Assembly: GCA_965224215.1 (NCBI GenBank) | Contig: CBDCYS010000012.1 | Coordinates: 71,407-135,406 of the forward strand | Length of the DNA stretch: 64,000 bases | Direction: 5' to 3' | From: CBDCYS01 sp965224215 | Lineage (GTDB): Bacteria; Acidobacteriota; Terriglobia; Bryobacterales; UBA6623 | In this document: positions 39,303 through 48,398 of the stretch, piece by piece | Layout: every line of letters begins with the position of its first letter | Numbering within the stretch: position 1 is the first letter of the stretch | The notes under the pieces: model-generated | Database searches by the model: none | The model's input: only the letters and a program-made list of their open reading frames with translations | Told to the model about the DNA's origin: nothing | Program-made: the position numbers and the translations under genes

Positions 39303-40829
39303 ATGAAGTTGTTTTCGAGCAGGTCGATATGCACGTTGCTTCTGTGGGGCGTTCTGGCGCCCGTTTCCTGGGCCCAAGATCTGGCGAGTTTCGAGAAGGC
39401 GGTCACCGAATTCACGCTGGACAACGGGATGCACTTCATCGTCCTCGAGCGTCACAACGCGCCGGTCGTTTCGTTCAACACCTACGCAAATGTGGGAAGC
39501 GCCGACGACCCCTCCGGCCTCACTGGCCTTGCTCACATGTTCGAGCACATGGCCTTCAAAGGCACGCCCCAGATCGGCTCCAAAGACTACGACAAAGAGC
39601 AGCCAGCACTCGACGCGGTCGATCAGGCTTACGCGGCGCTGCAAGCCGAACGGCGAAAAGGACCACGCGTCGACGAGAAACAACTCGCGGAACTTCAGCA
39701 ACAGTTCGATCAAGCCGCCGGGGAAGCTGCCGAGCTGGCCAACAGCAACGAGTACACACGCATCATCGAAGAGAACGGCGGCACGGGCCTGAACGCCGGG
39801 ACTTCGCTCGACGCGACGGTCTACTACAACCGGCTACCTTCAAACCGAACCGAGCTTTGGTTCTATCTGGAGTCGGAGCGCTTCCTGCGTCCGGTGTTTC
39901 GCGACTTCTACAAGGAGCGGAACGTTGTTCGGGAAGAACGGCGCATGCGGACGGAATCGAACCCGCTTGGCCGGATGATCGAAGCGTTTCTGGCGGCTGC
40001 CTATCAGGCGCACCCCTACGGGCGGCCGGGGGTGGGCTGGGCAAGCGATATCGACACTCTGAGCGTTGAGGACGCGCGGCAGTTCTTTGAACGATATTAC
40101 GGTCCCGGCAACTTGACGATCGCGATCGCGGGAGACGTCGACCCGAAGCAGATGCGGCAGTGGGCCGAGACGTACTTTAGCGGTTTGCCGAAGCGGCCGC
40201 TGCCTCCTTCGGTTCAGACCCAGGAACCCGAGCAGCAGGGGGAGCGCCGCATTCAAGTCGTTTCGGAATCGCAGCCGGCGGTTATCGTCGGCTTCAAGAA
40301 ACCATCGCATGAGCACGCCGACCGGGCCGTGTTCGACGTGATATCGAGCGTCTTGAGCAGCGGCCGCACGAGTTGGCTCTACAAAGACTTGGTGCGCGAC
40401 AAACAGATCGCTCTATTCGCCGGCGGTTTCCCTAACTTTCCCGGCAGTAAGTACACTTCCCTCTTCCTCTTCTTCGCGCTGCCGACAGCCGGTCACACTG
40501 TTGAAGAGATCGAGCAAGCGATGTATGAAGTGGTCGAGCGCATGAAGAATGAACAGGTGGATGAAGCCACGCTCGAGATGGTAAAGACGAAAGCCAGAGC
40601 CGCCCTGATCCAGCAACTCGACAGCACGGTCGGGCTGGCCTCACAGCTCACAAGCAATCATGTCAACTTCGGCGATTGGCGCCAGATGTTCCGCCAACTC
40701 GATGAAATCAAGCGCGTCACGGCCGATGACGTTCAGCGCGTCGCGAAGGAATACTTCCGGCGCGACAAACGAACCGTCACTTACTCTGTCAAGGCTGAGC
40801 AGGATGACGCCGGTGCAGGGGCAGAATGA
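39303..40829 (+). CDS. M16 zinc peptidase, catalytic subunit, exported
   Basis: Starting at the ATG at 39303 (after AAGGA) the product has 508 residues and a signal peptide (MKLFSSRSICTLLLWGVLAP, cleavage after SWAQ). The inverted zinc motif HMFEH at 78-82 lies in GLTGLAHMFEHMAFKGT, and NVVREERRMRTESNP supplies the third glutamate. A charged insertion of about 60 residues (LQAERRKGPRVDEKQLAELQ) separates them, as in many acidobacterial members. The C-terminal M16 domain has RVAKEYFRRDKRTV. It overlaps the next gene by four bases (ATGA). Together they form an M16B-type pair: one subunit with zinc, one without. Likely periplasmic peptide degradation. Confidence 0.92.
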   Translation: MKLFSSRSICTLLLWGVLAPVSWAQDLASFEKAVTEFTLDNGMHFIVLERHNAPVVSFNTYANVGSADDPSGLTGLAHMFEHMAFKGTPQIGSKDYDKEQPALDAVDQAYAALQAERRKGPRVDEKQLAELQQQFDQAAGEAAELANSNEYTRIIEENGGTGLNAGTSLDATVYYNRLPSNRTELWFYLESERFLRPVFRDFYKERNVVREERRMRTESNPLGRMIEAFLAAAYQAHPYGRPGVGWASDIDTLSVEDARQFFERYYGPGNLTIAIAGDVDPKQMRQWAETYFSGLPKRPLPPSVQTQEPEQQGERRIQVVSESQPAVIVGFKKPSHEHADRAVFDVISSVLSSGRTSWLYKDLVRDKQIALFAGGFPNFPGSKYTSLFLFFALPTAGHTVEEIEQAMYEVVERMKNEQVDEATLEMVKTKARAALIQQLDSTVGLASQLTSNHVNFGDWRQMFRQLDEIKRVTADDVQRVAKEYFRRDKRTVTYSVKAEQDDAGAGAE

Positions 40830-42937
40830 CTGAGAGGAAGAAATTGAGACGAGCAAAATTGAGACCAGCACGAATCTTGATACTCTCGCTGCTGCTTGCG
40901 GCAGTCGTATCGGCGCAAGGACCGGCGTCTTCGCACGAGGAGATCGCCAAACGGTATCCGCCCTTACGTGAGGTGGAGATCCCGGAAGTCGCCCAGCACA
41001 CGCTTGCGAATGGCATCGAGTTGTATTTGCTGGAAGACCGTTCGCTCCCGGTGATCAGCGGCTCGGCCTCCGTTCGCACTGGAAATCTTTTCGACCCGCC
41101 CGACAAGATTGGACTCGCGGGGATTACCGGTTCGGTATGGAGGCTCGGCGGCACCGAATCGATGACGGGCGAGCAGATCGACGAAGCGCTGGAAAACATG
41201 GCGGCATCGGTCGAAGCAGGAATCGGCGAGACCAGCGGTCAAGTTAGTTTCTGGACTCTCAGTGAGAACTTCGATTCGGTGTTGGCGATATTTGACGATG
41301 TCCTTACGAACCCGGCTTTTCGGCAAGACAAGATTGATTTCACTTTGCAGCAGGCTCGCAGCGGGATCGCGCGCCGCAACGACGACGCAGGGGGCATCGC
41401 CAACCGCGAGATTCGCAACCTGGTTTACGGCACCGACTCACCCTACGGTTGGCAGATTGAATACGAGCATCTGGATCGCATCACAAAGGCCAACATCAAA
41501 ATTGCGATCTACGGTGATTTTTCCACCTCGGAAATGAAAGCGAAAATCGAGAAGGCCTTTGCGGACTGGGACGCTCAGCAAGCCCCCGTGCCTGCCTTCC
41601 CAGCGGTCCCGAAAAAGCCTGCGGGCGGCGTGTTCGTTGTCGAGAAGAACGACGTCAACCAATCGAGTATCCGTGCCGCCCATTTGGGAGGTTTGTTGAA
41701 AGACGAGGACTACCCAGCCCTCAGAGTCATGAGCACCATTCTCGGCGGAGGGTTTCAGAGCCGCCTCTTCCAGGAGGTGCGCAGCAACCTCGGCTTGGCC
41801 TATCAGGCCGGAGCTTCTTGGGGCGCTGAGTACGGTCATCCCGGGATCTTCACGATATCGATCGGCACAAAGTCGGAGTCGACGGTAAAGGCGATTGACG
41901 TGGCATTGAAAGAAGTGGAACGGATGCGCGCCGAGCCAGTCAGCGACGATGAACTGCGCACCGCCAAGGATTCGGTTCTGAACAGTTTCGTCTTCAATTT
42001 CGAGACTCCGCGCAAGACCCTCGACCGCCTGATGGTCTATCGCTATTGGGGATATCCGCAGGATTTCATCTTCCGGTACAAGGAAAGGATTGCGGCGGTT
42101 TCGAGAAAAGACGTCCAGCGCGTAGCGGAAAAATACTTGCGTCCGGACGATCTGAAATTCGTTGTCGTCGGCAAGCCCGCCGACTTTGACCAGCCGCTCG
42201 ACACCCTCGGCAGGGAAGTAACCAAGCTGGATATCACGATTCCCGAGCCGGAGCAAGCTCTTTCCGAAGCCAGCGAAGGCACGATCGAACGGGGCCACGC
42301 GATCCTCGCGAAAGCTGTCGAGGCGGCGGGAGGCGCCGAGAGATTGGCAGGCGTAAAAGACGTGACAAAAAAGGGCAAGCTCGCCATGGGCTCGATGTCA
42401 ATGGAGCAGACCACGCAAATCATCGTTCCCGATGTCTTCCGGCAGGAGAATCGCATGCCGTTTGGCGCTATGACGGTGTTTGCCCAAGGTGAGACAGGCT
42501 GGATGAACAGTCCGCAAGGCCAGGGGCCGATGCCTGGGCCCCAGGTCAAGGAAATGCGAAGCGCGCTATTCCGGATGCGAGAGACGCTGCTGCTAAGCGC
42601 TAGTCATGCCGGGCGAAAGGTGAACTTCGTCCAGCAGGATGAAGTCGACGGCAAGACCGCCGACGTTATTGAGATCTCGTCAACGGACTCAGGCTCGATC
42701 CGACTATGGGTGGAATCTGAGAACAGCGTGGTCGTTAAGTCGATTCACCAAAGGTCCTCCGGGGAAGGGGGTCCGGCCGAGGTCGAACAAATCTACTCGG
42801 ACTACCGTGAGGTCGATGGCATCCGAATGCCCTTCAAGACCCAAGTCAACCAAGGCGGAAAAGAAGTGGCGACTCTTACCTTGACCGAGGTTATTTACAA
42901 CAGCGGCCTCGACGTCGAGACTCTGTCCAAGCCCTGA
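40826..42937 (+). CDS. M16-like non-catalytic subunit fused to a lipoprotein-type C-terminal domain
   Basis: The 703-residue protein has a signal peptide (ARILILSLLLAAVVSAQG, about 15-32). Residues about 40-460 are two M16 domains. The zinc motif is absent: where HxxEH is expected the sequence is GITGSVWRLGGTESM. The second domain keeps LGGGFQSRLFQEVRSNLGLA with the R/Y-type substrate residues. This is the usual inactive partner of M16B enzymes. One M16 segment looks shortened: DRITKANIKIAIYGDFS lacks about a dozen residues normally found between the helix and the strand. From about 490 (HAILAKAVEAAGGAERLAGV) to the end there is a domain resembling LolA/outer-membrane-lipoprotein sorting folds. 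Translationally coupled to the catalytic subunit. Confidence 0.9.
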   Translation: MTERKKLRRAKLRPARILILSLLLAAVVSAQGPASSHEEIAKRYPPLREVEIPEVAQHTLANGIELYLLEDRSLPVISGSASVRTGNLFDPPDKIGLAGITGSVWRLGGTESMTGEQIDEALENMAASVEAGIGETSGQVSFWTLSENFDSVLAIFDDVLTNPAFRQDKIDFTLQQARSGIARRNDDAGGIANREIRNLVYGTDSPYGWQIEYEHLDRITKANIKIAIYGDFSTSEMKAKIEKAFADWDAQQAPVPAFPAVPKKPAGGVFVVEKNDVNQSSIRAAHLGGLLKDEDYPALRVMSTILGGGFQSRLFQEVRSNLGLAYQAGASWGAEYGHPGIFTISIGTKSESTVKAIDVALKEVERMRAEPVSDDELRTAKDSVLNSFVFNFETPRKTLDRLMVYRYWGYPQDFIFRYKERIAAVSRKDVQRVAEKYLRPDDLKFVVVGKPADFDQPLDTLGREVTKLDITIPEPEQALSEASEGTIERGHAILAKAVEAAGGAERLAGVKDVTKKGKLAMGSMSMEQTTQIIVPDVFRQENRMPFGAMTVFAQGETGWMNSPQGQGPMPGPQVKEMRSALFRMRETLLLSASHAGRKVNFVQQDEVDGKTADVIEISSTDSGSIRLWVESENSVVVKSIHQRSSGEGGPAEVEQIYSDYREVDGIRMPFKTQVNQGGKEVATLTLTEVIYNSGLDVETLSKP

Positions 42938-43308
42938 TTCGGTGATCTGGCTCTGACGAAACGATTCGGCGCGGCGTGAGCGCCTTCCACGCTTGCTGCA
43001 CACCGATTCCTCGGCTTGTTCGGTCCCGCAGAACGGCAACGGAAGCAGGGCATCCGGTCCAGCCAACAAAGCGCCCCGAGGGGCAACCTCGACAAATCGA
43101 GGCTACACCAGGCTGGCGGATCACCTCATTCCGATTCCCAGTTGTGTTTCTACCCAGCACGCCGGCCCAAGTCCCCTGCTCCGGCGTGACAGGATCTCAG
43201 TAATGGGGCGCCAAAGAATAGCGAATGAAAACCCTTGTCTCGACGATGCAACGGATGTAGGCTTAGGTAGTCGAACATAGGAATGGCAGAGTCTGGAGGA
43301 ACATCGGC
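42938..43308. other. Intergenic region, no gene seen
   Basis: About 370 bases between the M16 operon and the interrupted secreted-protein gene. Open frames on both strands lack ribosome sites and similarity. Contains a CCTCGACAAATCGAGG hairpin at 43087-43102. Confidence 0.4.
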
Positions 43309-43392
43309 ATGAAGATCAACAACTATGGAATCGCTGCTTTGCTGCTTGCGCTGCCGATCGTGCTGACGGCTGGTGGAGAGTGTGTCCAGTGA
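43309..43392 (+). pseudogene. Signal-peptide start of a secreted protein, cut by a group II intron
   Basis: TGGAGGAACATCGGC precedes ATG at 43309, giving MKINNYGIAALLLALPIVLT then AGGECVQ and stop. This is a textbook ribosome site and signal peptide, but the open frame ends inside the start of the intron-like sequence. The rest of the host gene was not found on the far side of the mobile elements. Confidence 0.6.
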
Positions 43393-44182
43393 AGGCTGGT
43401 ATGTTCAGTGGGAGACAGTCCCACCGGGGTAAAAGTCAGAGCCCCGTAGCTTGGGTTGCATCCGTGTGGAGGAAACGAAGCCGATGAAGCCAACTGACAA
43501 AGCCATCCTTGGGATGGTGAGCAAGTCACCGGGCCGTAACAAAAGTGAACCCATAGGTGGCCTCGAAAAGCTAAAACCCCGGAGGCCGAACCCTCTTTCC
43601 ACGGGTGAAGGCAGCATGGCCTGGCGCAGACTGACTGCAGCGCCAGTTCACTCCGACGGGGTGCTAGGGACAGCTCGGTGACAAGGGCATGCTAAGCAAC
43701 TGGAGAAGCCCTCCTCGTCCCGTCGAGAAATTGGCGGAGCAGGGAAGCCGTATAACTGGCGAAAACCAGGAAATCGGTGGAAGGCGAGAGGATGGCGGCT
43801 AGGTTCGTAGTAGTGAGGAAGCGGGGTAACGCCCGTGGAGCGAAGGAGCCTTGCTGCACATGAAGTCTTGGTCAACACAGTGAGGCAGGGGCGAAATGAT
43901 AAAAGCGTCCGGTAGTCTGCAGGATCTGAGACGAAGACTATACGGCAAGGGGAAGGCTGAACGGACTTGGCGTTAACCCAAGGCCTCGGTCGGAAGCGGT
44001 GGAGTAGTCAATGGCGAGAGCAGACACCTGGATTCGGGTGACGGCTTCCGAGCTGTCGTCGAAAGCAACTCCGATCGGATAGGTCTCATAAACCTTGTCG
44101 TGAAGTGTGCAGGAGCGCGTAGTGAAGGAAATCTTCATGCTGCGTGCGAGGTGGCGGGAGCTGGAAACGGAGCCACGGACAC
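43382..44182 (+). mobile_element. Group II intron, 5' remnant (RNA domain I onward, reverse-transcriptase gene lost)
   Basis: The sequence begins GTGTCC..., and from 43430 to 43950 is a long structured non-coding stretch with phrases characteristic of bacterial group II introns (for example CAGTGAGGCAGGGGCGAAATG near 43879, here written in two parts: CAGTGAGGCAGG and GGCGAAATG). One frame near 43918 reads SLQDLRRRLYGKGKAERTWR, which matches the first residues of an intron-encoded reverse transcriptase, then stops. No reverse transcriptase domain and no domain V hairpin follow. The remnant ends where the IS903-group element starts at 44183. Exact intron 5' boundary is inferred. Confidence 0.65.
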
Positions 44183-45298
44183 GGCGCTGTTGCATGATTC
44201 AACTGCGGCGCGAGTGGGGGCGCTTTTCCAACTTCTCGTTCAGGACACCACAGCGCAGGATTTCGGCCTATCCAGCTCGGCCATCCGGTTGAGGATGTGA
44301 CACCCGATCGCAACTTCTCTCCTTTGTGCTTTGCCGTGCCTCGCCTTCAATCCGCCTCCGAGCACGGACTTGTATCGGAAGAAGCTGTTCTCAACGCGCG
44401 CCTGCTGTCGGTAGCCCGACTCCTTCTGCCACTCTCGTCGCCCGACCTGGCGAATCCTCTCAAGAGCCGTGTCACGCTGCGCCCAGGGGCCGTCCGTTGG
44501 CCCCGCCGACACCGCGGAGCGACGAGGGGGAATCACAATCACGACGTTCTCTGTACCGGCCGCGCTGAGTTGATCGTAGACTGACCTGTGGTCGTAGGCT
44601 CCGTCTGCGGTGAAACGCCGGATGGGAACCTCGATTGTGTCGAGAAGAGCAGGGAGTGTGGAGGCGTCGTCCCGGCTGCTCGCTGTGAGTTCGGCCGCCA
44701 CAATGAACCCCTCGGCATCCACCCCGATGTGCAGCTTCCGCCAATCCCGGCGTTTCTTTGATGCCTTGTGCTTGTGCGCGTTCCATTCGCCGCAACCCAG
44801 AATCTTTAGCCCTGTGGAATCGACGATCAAGTCGATCGGGCCGTCGTAGGATCGGGTCAGGGGCGGCACCGCAACGATTTGGTTCCGGCGCGAGAGGGTG
44901 GTGTGGTCCGGGGCCTTGAGGTTGAGGCCCATCAAGCGGAGCAGCGAGTCCAGGAACCCCTCGGTCTGGCGGAGCGGCAGGCTGAAGACGACCCGCAGCG
45001 TCAACGCGGTCCGGACCGCGAGGTTCGAGTACCGCCGCTGGCCTCCGCGAAGACCGTTCTTCGGTGGTATCCAGGCGGCAATTGCATCCTCGCTCAGCCA
45101 GATCGTGACGTCGCCGCGGCTCCTGAGGCCACGCTCGTACTCCCTCCAGTTCCGGATTCTGTACTTCGTCTTGTACTGGCGGTTGACTCGGCTCGACTTC
45201 GCTGCGACCATGACGTTACCCCCCCCGATCTCTATGATGGACTGGACCCCACCCCCGCCGCTAGCGTGCTCGCTTACACCGATTCATGCACCAACGCC
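44183..45298 (-). mobile_element. IS5-family element, IS903 group
   Basis: Ends GGCGCTGTTGCATGATTC (44183-44200) and GATTCATGCACCAACGCC (45281-45298) are inverted repeats (15 of 18 positions) of the IS903 type GGCTTTGTTGAATAAATC. They flank an intact transposase. No 9-bp target duplication is present (CACGGACAC on the left, CCTCTGCAG on the right), so one flank was lost after insertion, probably together with the rest of the group II intron. Confidence 0.87.
44240..45211 (-). CDS. IS5-family (IS903 group) DDE transposase
   Basis: The 323-residue protein is full length. Blocks: YKTKYRIRNWREYERGLRSR at 13-32, VTIWLSEDAIAAWIPP near 35, RRYSNLAVRTALTLRVVFSL near 59-78, APDHTTLSRR near 100, the first DDE Asp in DLIVDSTGLKILGCGEWNAH (about 127-146), the second Asp in RRFTADGAYDHRSVYDQLS (about 195-213), and the Glu in GYRQQARVENSFFRYKSVLG (about 270-289). 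Intact and possibly active. Confidence 0.93.
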   Translation of the reverse strand: MVAAKSSRVNRQYKTKYRIRNWREYERGLRSRGDVTIWLSEDAIAAWIPPKNGLRGGQRRYSNLAVRTALTLRVVFSLPLRQTEGFLDSLLRLMGLNLKAPDHTTLSRRNQIVAVPPLTRSYDGPIDLIVDSTGLKILGCGEWNAHKHKASKKRRDWRKLHIGVDAEGFIVAAELTASSRDDASTLPALLDTIEVPIRRFTADGAYDHRSVYDQLSAAGTENVVIVIPPRRSAVSAGPTDGPWAQRDTALERIRQVGRREWQKESGYRQQARVENSFFRYKSVLGGGLKARHGKAQRREVAIGCHILNRMAELDRPKSCAVVS

Positions 45299-45372
45299 CC
45301 TCTGCAGCCGTAATCCTCACTTGACACCCCCTGTTGGGTCTACCCCATGTTGGAGCCATCGCGAGAGTACGG

Positions 45373-46274
45373 CTAACCAAACACCTGCTCCCGAACCGCT
45401 TCGACGACGGCTGCCAGCGTCGGATTCTTGATCTTTCTCTCCAGAGATGTTCCATAGAAGCTCTCCTTCAAGCCGCTTAACTCCCCAACCAGTTCAGCGC
45501 CGTACAGTTGTTTGACTTCACTCGCTGCGACCAAAGGCGCCGGAAATAGGCCCGTGCCGGCATAGCCGAAGGCCTTCATCAGAGCGCTGTCCTCGAATTC
45601 CGCCACCACCCAGGGGCGGATGCCCTTGCTGAGGCACCAGTAATCAATCTCGCGCCGGAGATTCGTGTTCTGCGTCGGCCAGAGGACTGGCGCTCTGTCC
45701 AAGGACTCGGGAAAACTCTGCCGGTAGCGAGTCGCCAGCTTTTCGACTCCGAACATGCCAACTCCACAGTCGCCAAGCTTGTGATTGAAAGCGCGCACTC
45801 GGACTGCCGGTCCGAGAGGAGAGTCTGACAAAACGAGGTCAATCTCGTGAATCGCCAGGCTTGCGAGCAGCGCTTGTGGCTTGCCTTCAAAGCAGATCAA
45901 ATGTATTTGCTCACTCAATTCAAGGGCAGGACTGAGGATGCGGTGTACAACCGTTTTCGGAAGGACATCCGCAACGCCCACCCGGAAATTCTGCCTCCTC
46001 TCGCTCGTGGGCCTGCCATGCATTGTGCCAACAATTCCTGACCGAGCGCGAAGATTTCGTTGGCATACCGGTAGACAGCGCGGCCATCGTCCGTTAGCTC
46101 GAGATTGCGGCCCACTCGATTGAAAAGAGTGCGTCCCAGGCTTTTCTCTAGGATGCGGAGTTGCGCCGATACCGTCGGCTGAGCGAGCCGCAACTTCTCA
46201 CACGCAGCCGTGATAGTACCCTCCCTTGCGACCATCCAGAAGTACAGCAGGTGGTGGTAATTCAGCCAGTCCAT
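45373..46274 (-). pseudogene. NhaR-like LysR-family regulator, frameshifted
   Basis: From the ATG at 46274: MDWLNYHHLLYFWMVAREGT, then TVSAQLRILEKSLGRTLFNR, a LysR winged helix of the NhaR branch. After QELLAQCM the frame departs; the second frame carries HGRPTSERRQNFRVGVADVL, IHEIDLVLSDSPLGPAVRVR, LKESFYGTSLERKIKNPTLA to the stop at 45373, which is the effector domain. One base lost or gained near 46020 explains it. NhaR activates sodium/proton antiporter genes; none intact is adjacent, but a truncated cation/proton antiporter lies at 50779. The region between this gene and 46498 holds divergent promoters. Confidence 0.85.
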
Positions 46275-46497
46275 CTCAAAAGTATATAGGGTGAGCCTAT
46301 GGGAAACGTCCTCTTTTTCTAATTTTCAAAACAGTCGCCCGGGCGTACACTGAGTTATTAGAAGCGTGGCTGCCAAGGGTAAGACCTGACCATGTCGACC
46401 GGCAGAGTGAGGATTCTGCTCATCTTGAGGAGCGTCTGCTCGACGCACGGTCAGCAAATCACTTCGTCCTGGCGGACACTTGGAAGAGGAGAAAACC

Positions 46498-46623
46498 ATG
46501 TTTGATCAGATGGAGCACCAGGGTACGCCTGAGGACAAGAAAGTGTTTGCCTTTGTAGTCCTGGGCGCGGTGGTCGCATGTTCTGTCATTGGCGCGGCGT
46601 TGGCCTCGTTCTTCGGCTTTTAG
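46498..46623 (+). CDS. Small single-pass membrane protein (41 residues)
   Basis: GGAAGAGGAGAAAACC precedes ATG at 46498, an excellent ribosome site. The product reads MFDQMEHQGTPEDKKVFAFV then VLGAVVACSVIGAALASFFGF: a short charged N-terminus and one transmembrane helix with G/A-rich packing faces. No family is recognised. It is divergent from the NhaR-like gene. The strong ribosome site and clean helix make it more credible than chance for its size. Confidence 0.5.
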   Translation: MFDQMEHQGTPEDKKVFAFVVLGAVVACSVIGAALASFFGF

Positions 46624-46834
46624 GGAGTCTAAGTCTGGCCTGTTCGATTCCGGCTCGTCCGGGTTGGGTTGATCTTTGTACGTTCCGTGATCATTCGGAA
46701 AAGTAGCGAAGACACGCGCGTTGGGGGTGCTGGCCGGCTGGAGCCGGGCTGCGTGTGCAACTGTATAGGGCGCGAGCCCCCTTCTCGGGCCTCGCGTGAG
46801 CTTTTTTTCTCCGTGTAACGAGAGGGTTAACGTC

Positions 46835-47173
46835 ATGTGGCATCTCAGCGAACAGTACATCACCGAAAGCTTCCGAAGAATCGACGAACGATTCAATGCT
46901 CTCGAACTCAGCTTGACTCGGCAGACGAGAGAACTCGAGAGCGACACCTATACCAAAATGAAGGAGCTTGAGAAGCGCATCAACGAAAGGCTTGACACCA
47001 TACTCGGACTTCTTGAAACGCGGCAGGAGCCAGAGCTTCTGGAGGATAAGTCCGCGATATCAGTGTCTTCTCTGAAAAGCCCTGCAGGCAAGGAAGTTCT
47101 GAATGCGCCAACCGTAAGACCCAGTCACCAACACCCCAACGTGCGGAACAGACAGGCCCAAGCCATGAACTAG
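46835..47173 (+). CDS. Predicted coiled-coil protein, unknown function
   Basis: I start at the ATG at 46835 after GAGAGGG. The 112-residue product begins MWHLSEQYITESFRRIDERF and continues through ELSLTRQTRELESDTYTKM and KELEKRINERLDTILGLLET, a heptad pattern of about 65 residues predicted to form a coiled coil. The rest (SSLKSPAGKEVLNAPTVR ...) is polar and likely disordered. No family recognised. An IS1595 element begins about 135 bases downstream. Confidence 0.5.
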   Translation: MWHLSEQYITESFRRIDERFNALELSLTRQTRELESDTYTKMKELEKRINERLDTILGLLETRQEPELLEDKSAISVSSLKSPAGKEVLNAPTVRPSHQHPNVRNRQAQAMN

Positions 47174-47301
47174 CCAGCCTGGTCTGGGTCGGCGGACGGG
47201 GGAACTTCTCGAAAGCCGCGGGCCTTTCGACGACTACCAGCCCGCACCAGAGAAAAATGCCCCCACGACGATTGACGTTCTCGGCAATCCGCCGAAAGAC
47301 T

Positions 47302-47309
47302 AGAGTACT
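47302..47309. repeat. 8-bp target duplication, left (IS1595 copy 1)
   Basis: AGAGTACT, repeated directly at 48359-48366 on the other side of the element. Confidence 0.9.
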
Positions 47310-48358
47310 CTTGCTTATACGGTTGTTTCAGCAAGCCCCAAGATGTAGGGTAGGGCGTGGCCCGGCCGCCGTTTGCGAAGAGTCTGCGTCAGTTTCAGGT
47401 GGAGTTCGCGACCGAGGAGGCTTGCCAGAAGTACCTGGCTGCTTGTCGTTGGCCCGACGGGTTCCTTTGTCCTCAGTGTGGGCATCGGCAGGCCTACATT
47501 CTCGAGCAGAAACTACGGTGGCAGTGCGCGGCGTGTCGACACCAGGTCTCGTTGACGTCGGGAACGGTGCTCCACAATACGAAGACCCCGCTGACGGTTT
47601 GGTTTTGGGCTGCGTACCTGATGACAACTGATAAACGAGGTGTGTCGGCGCTGCTACTGCAGCGTCAGCTCGGCCTGTCGCGCTACGAAACCGCCTGGAT
47701 GATGTTGCACAAACTGCGACGGGCCATGGTGAACGCAGCTCGCGAGCCCTTGCACGGAGAAGTAGAGGTCGATGACACCTGGATTGGCGGCCCGCAAGCA
47801 GGTTTGCGAGGCAGCCGGCAACTGAAGGGGCGCCGTGCGGCCCTTGTGATGGTCGCTGTTGAGAAACGCGGGAAGTGCTCCGGGCGCGTTCGCATGTCCG
47901 TTATTCCAGACTTCAAGAAGGTGACGATCGACAGGTTTCTTGCCCAGAACGTTGTTCCCGGCTCGACCATCTACACAGACGGTCTGAAGACCTTTACCGC
48001 CCTCGAAGAGGCCGGCTACAAACACGTCTCTCGTCCGCAACCTCACCGGACTGACTTGCGGAAAGGCGCCAAGTCGGTGGTGCCGCTGGTGGATCGTGCC
48101 ATTGGCAACCTGCAGCAATGGCTGACCGGAACGTACCACGGCGTGAGCCGCGCTCAGCTTCAGGTTTACCTCGATGAGTTCGTGTTTCGACACAACCACC
48201 GCAAGACCCCAATGGCAGCCTTCCAAACCCTCCTCGGTCTCGGAACTCAACACGCTCCTACGCCTTACGCCCACATCCGCCGCGCGCGTGACCTGGACAA
48301 GACGCGATGACCTCCACCCCAACATCTTGGGGCTTGCTGAAACAACCGTATAAGCAGG
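47310..48358 (+). mobile_element. IS1595-family element, intact
   Basis: A 37-bp terminal inverted repeat with one mismatch (47310-47346, starting CTTGCTTATACGG, and 48322-48358) and an exact 8-bp target duplication AGAGTACT on both sides. The transposase is intact, so this is probably a recent insertion. Confidence 0.95.
47357..48310 (+). CDS. IS1595-family transposase (zinc ribbon + ISXO2-like DDE)
   Basis: The 317-residue protein starts with a zinc ribbon (FLCPQCGHRQ about 36-45, WQCAACRHQVSL about 55-66) that binds the element ends. The ISXO2-like DDE domain follows: EVEVDDTWIGGPQAGLRGSR near 135-154 (first Asp pair), GSTIYTDGLKTFTALEEAGY near 199-218 (second Asp) and the C-terminal YHGVSRAQLQVYLDEFVFRH near 257-276 (Glu/Asn-His block). 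All parts are present. Start codon at 47357 is GTG. Confidence 0.94.
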   Translation: MARPPFAKSLRQFQVEFATEEACQKYLAACRWPDGFLCPQCGHRQAYILEQKLRWQCAACRHQVSLTSGTVLHNTKTPLTVWFWAAYLMTTDKRGVSALLLQRQLGLSRYETAWMMLHKLRRAMVNAAREPLHGEVEVDDTWIGGPQAGLRGSRQLKGRRAALVMVAVEKRGKCSGRVRMSVIPDFKKVTIDRFLAQNVVPGSTIYTDGLKTFTALEEAGYKHVSRPQPHRTDLRKGAKSVVPLVDRAIGNLQQWLTGTYHGVSRAQLQVYLDEFVFRHNHRKTPMAAFQTLLGLGTQHAPTPYAHIRRARDLDKTR

Positions 48359-48398
48359 AGAGTACTAGGCAGATTCGTGTCCTCCTCCGCGCCCGACG

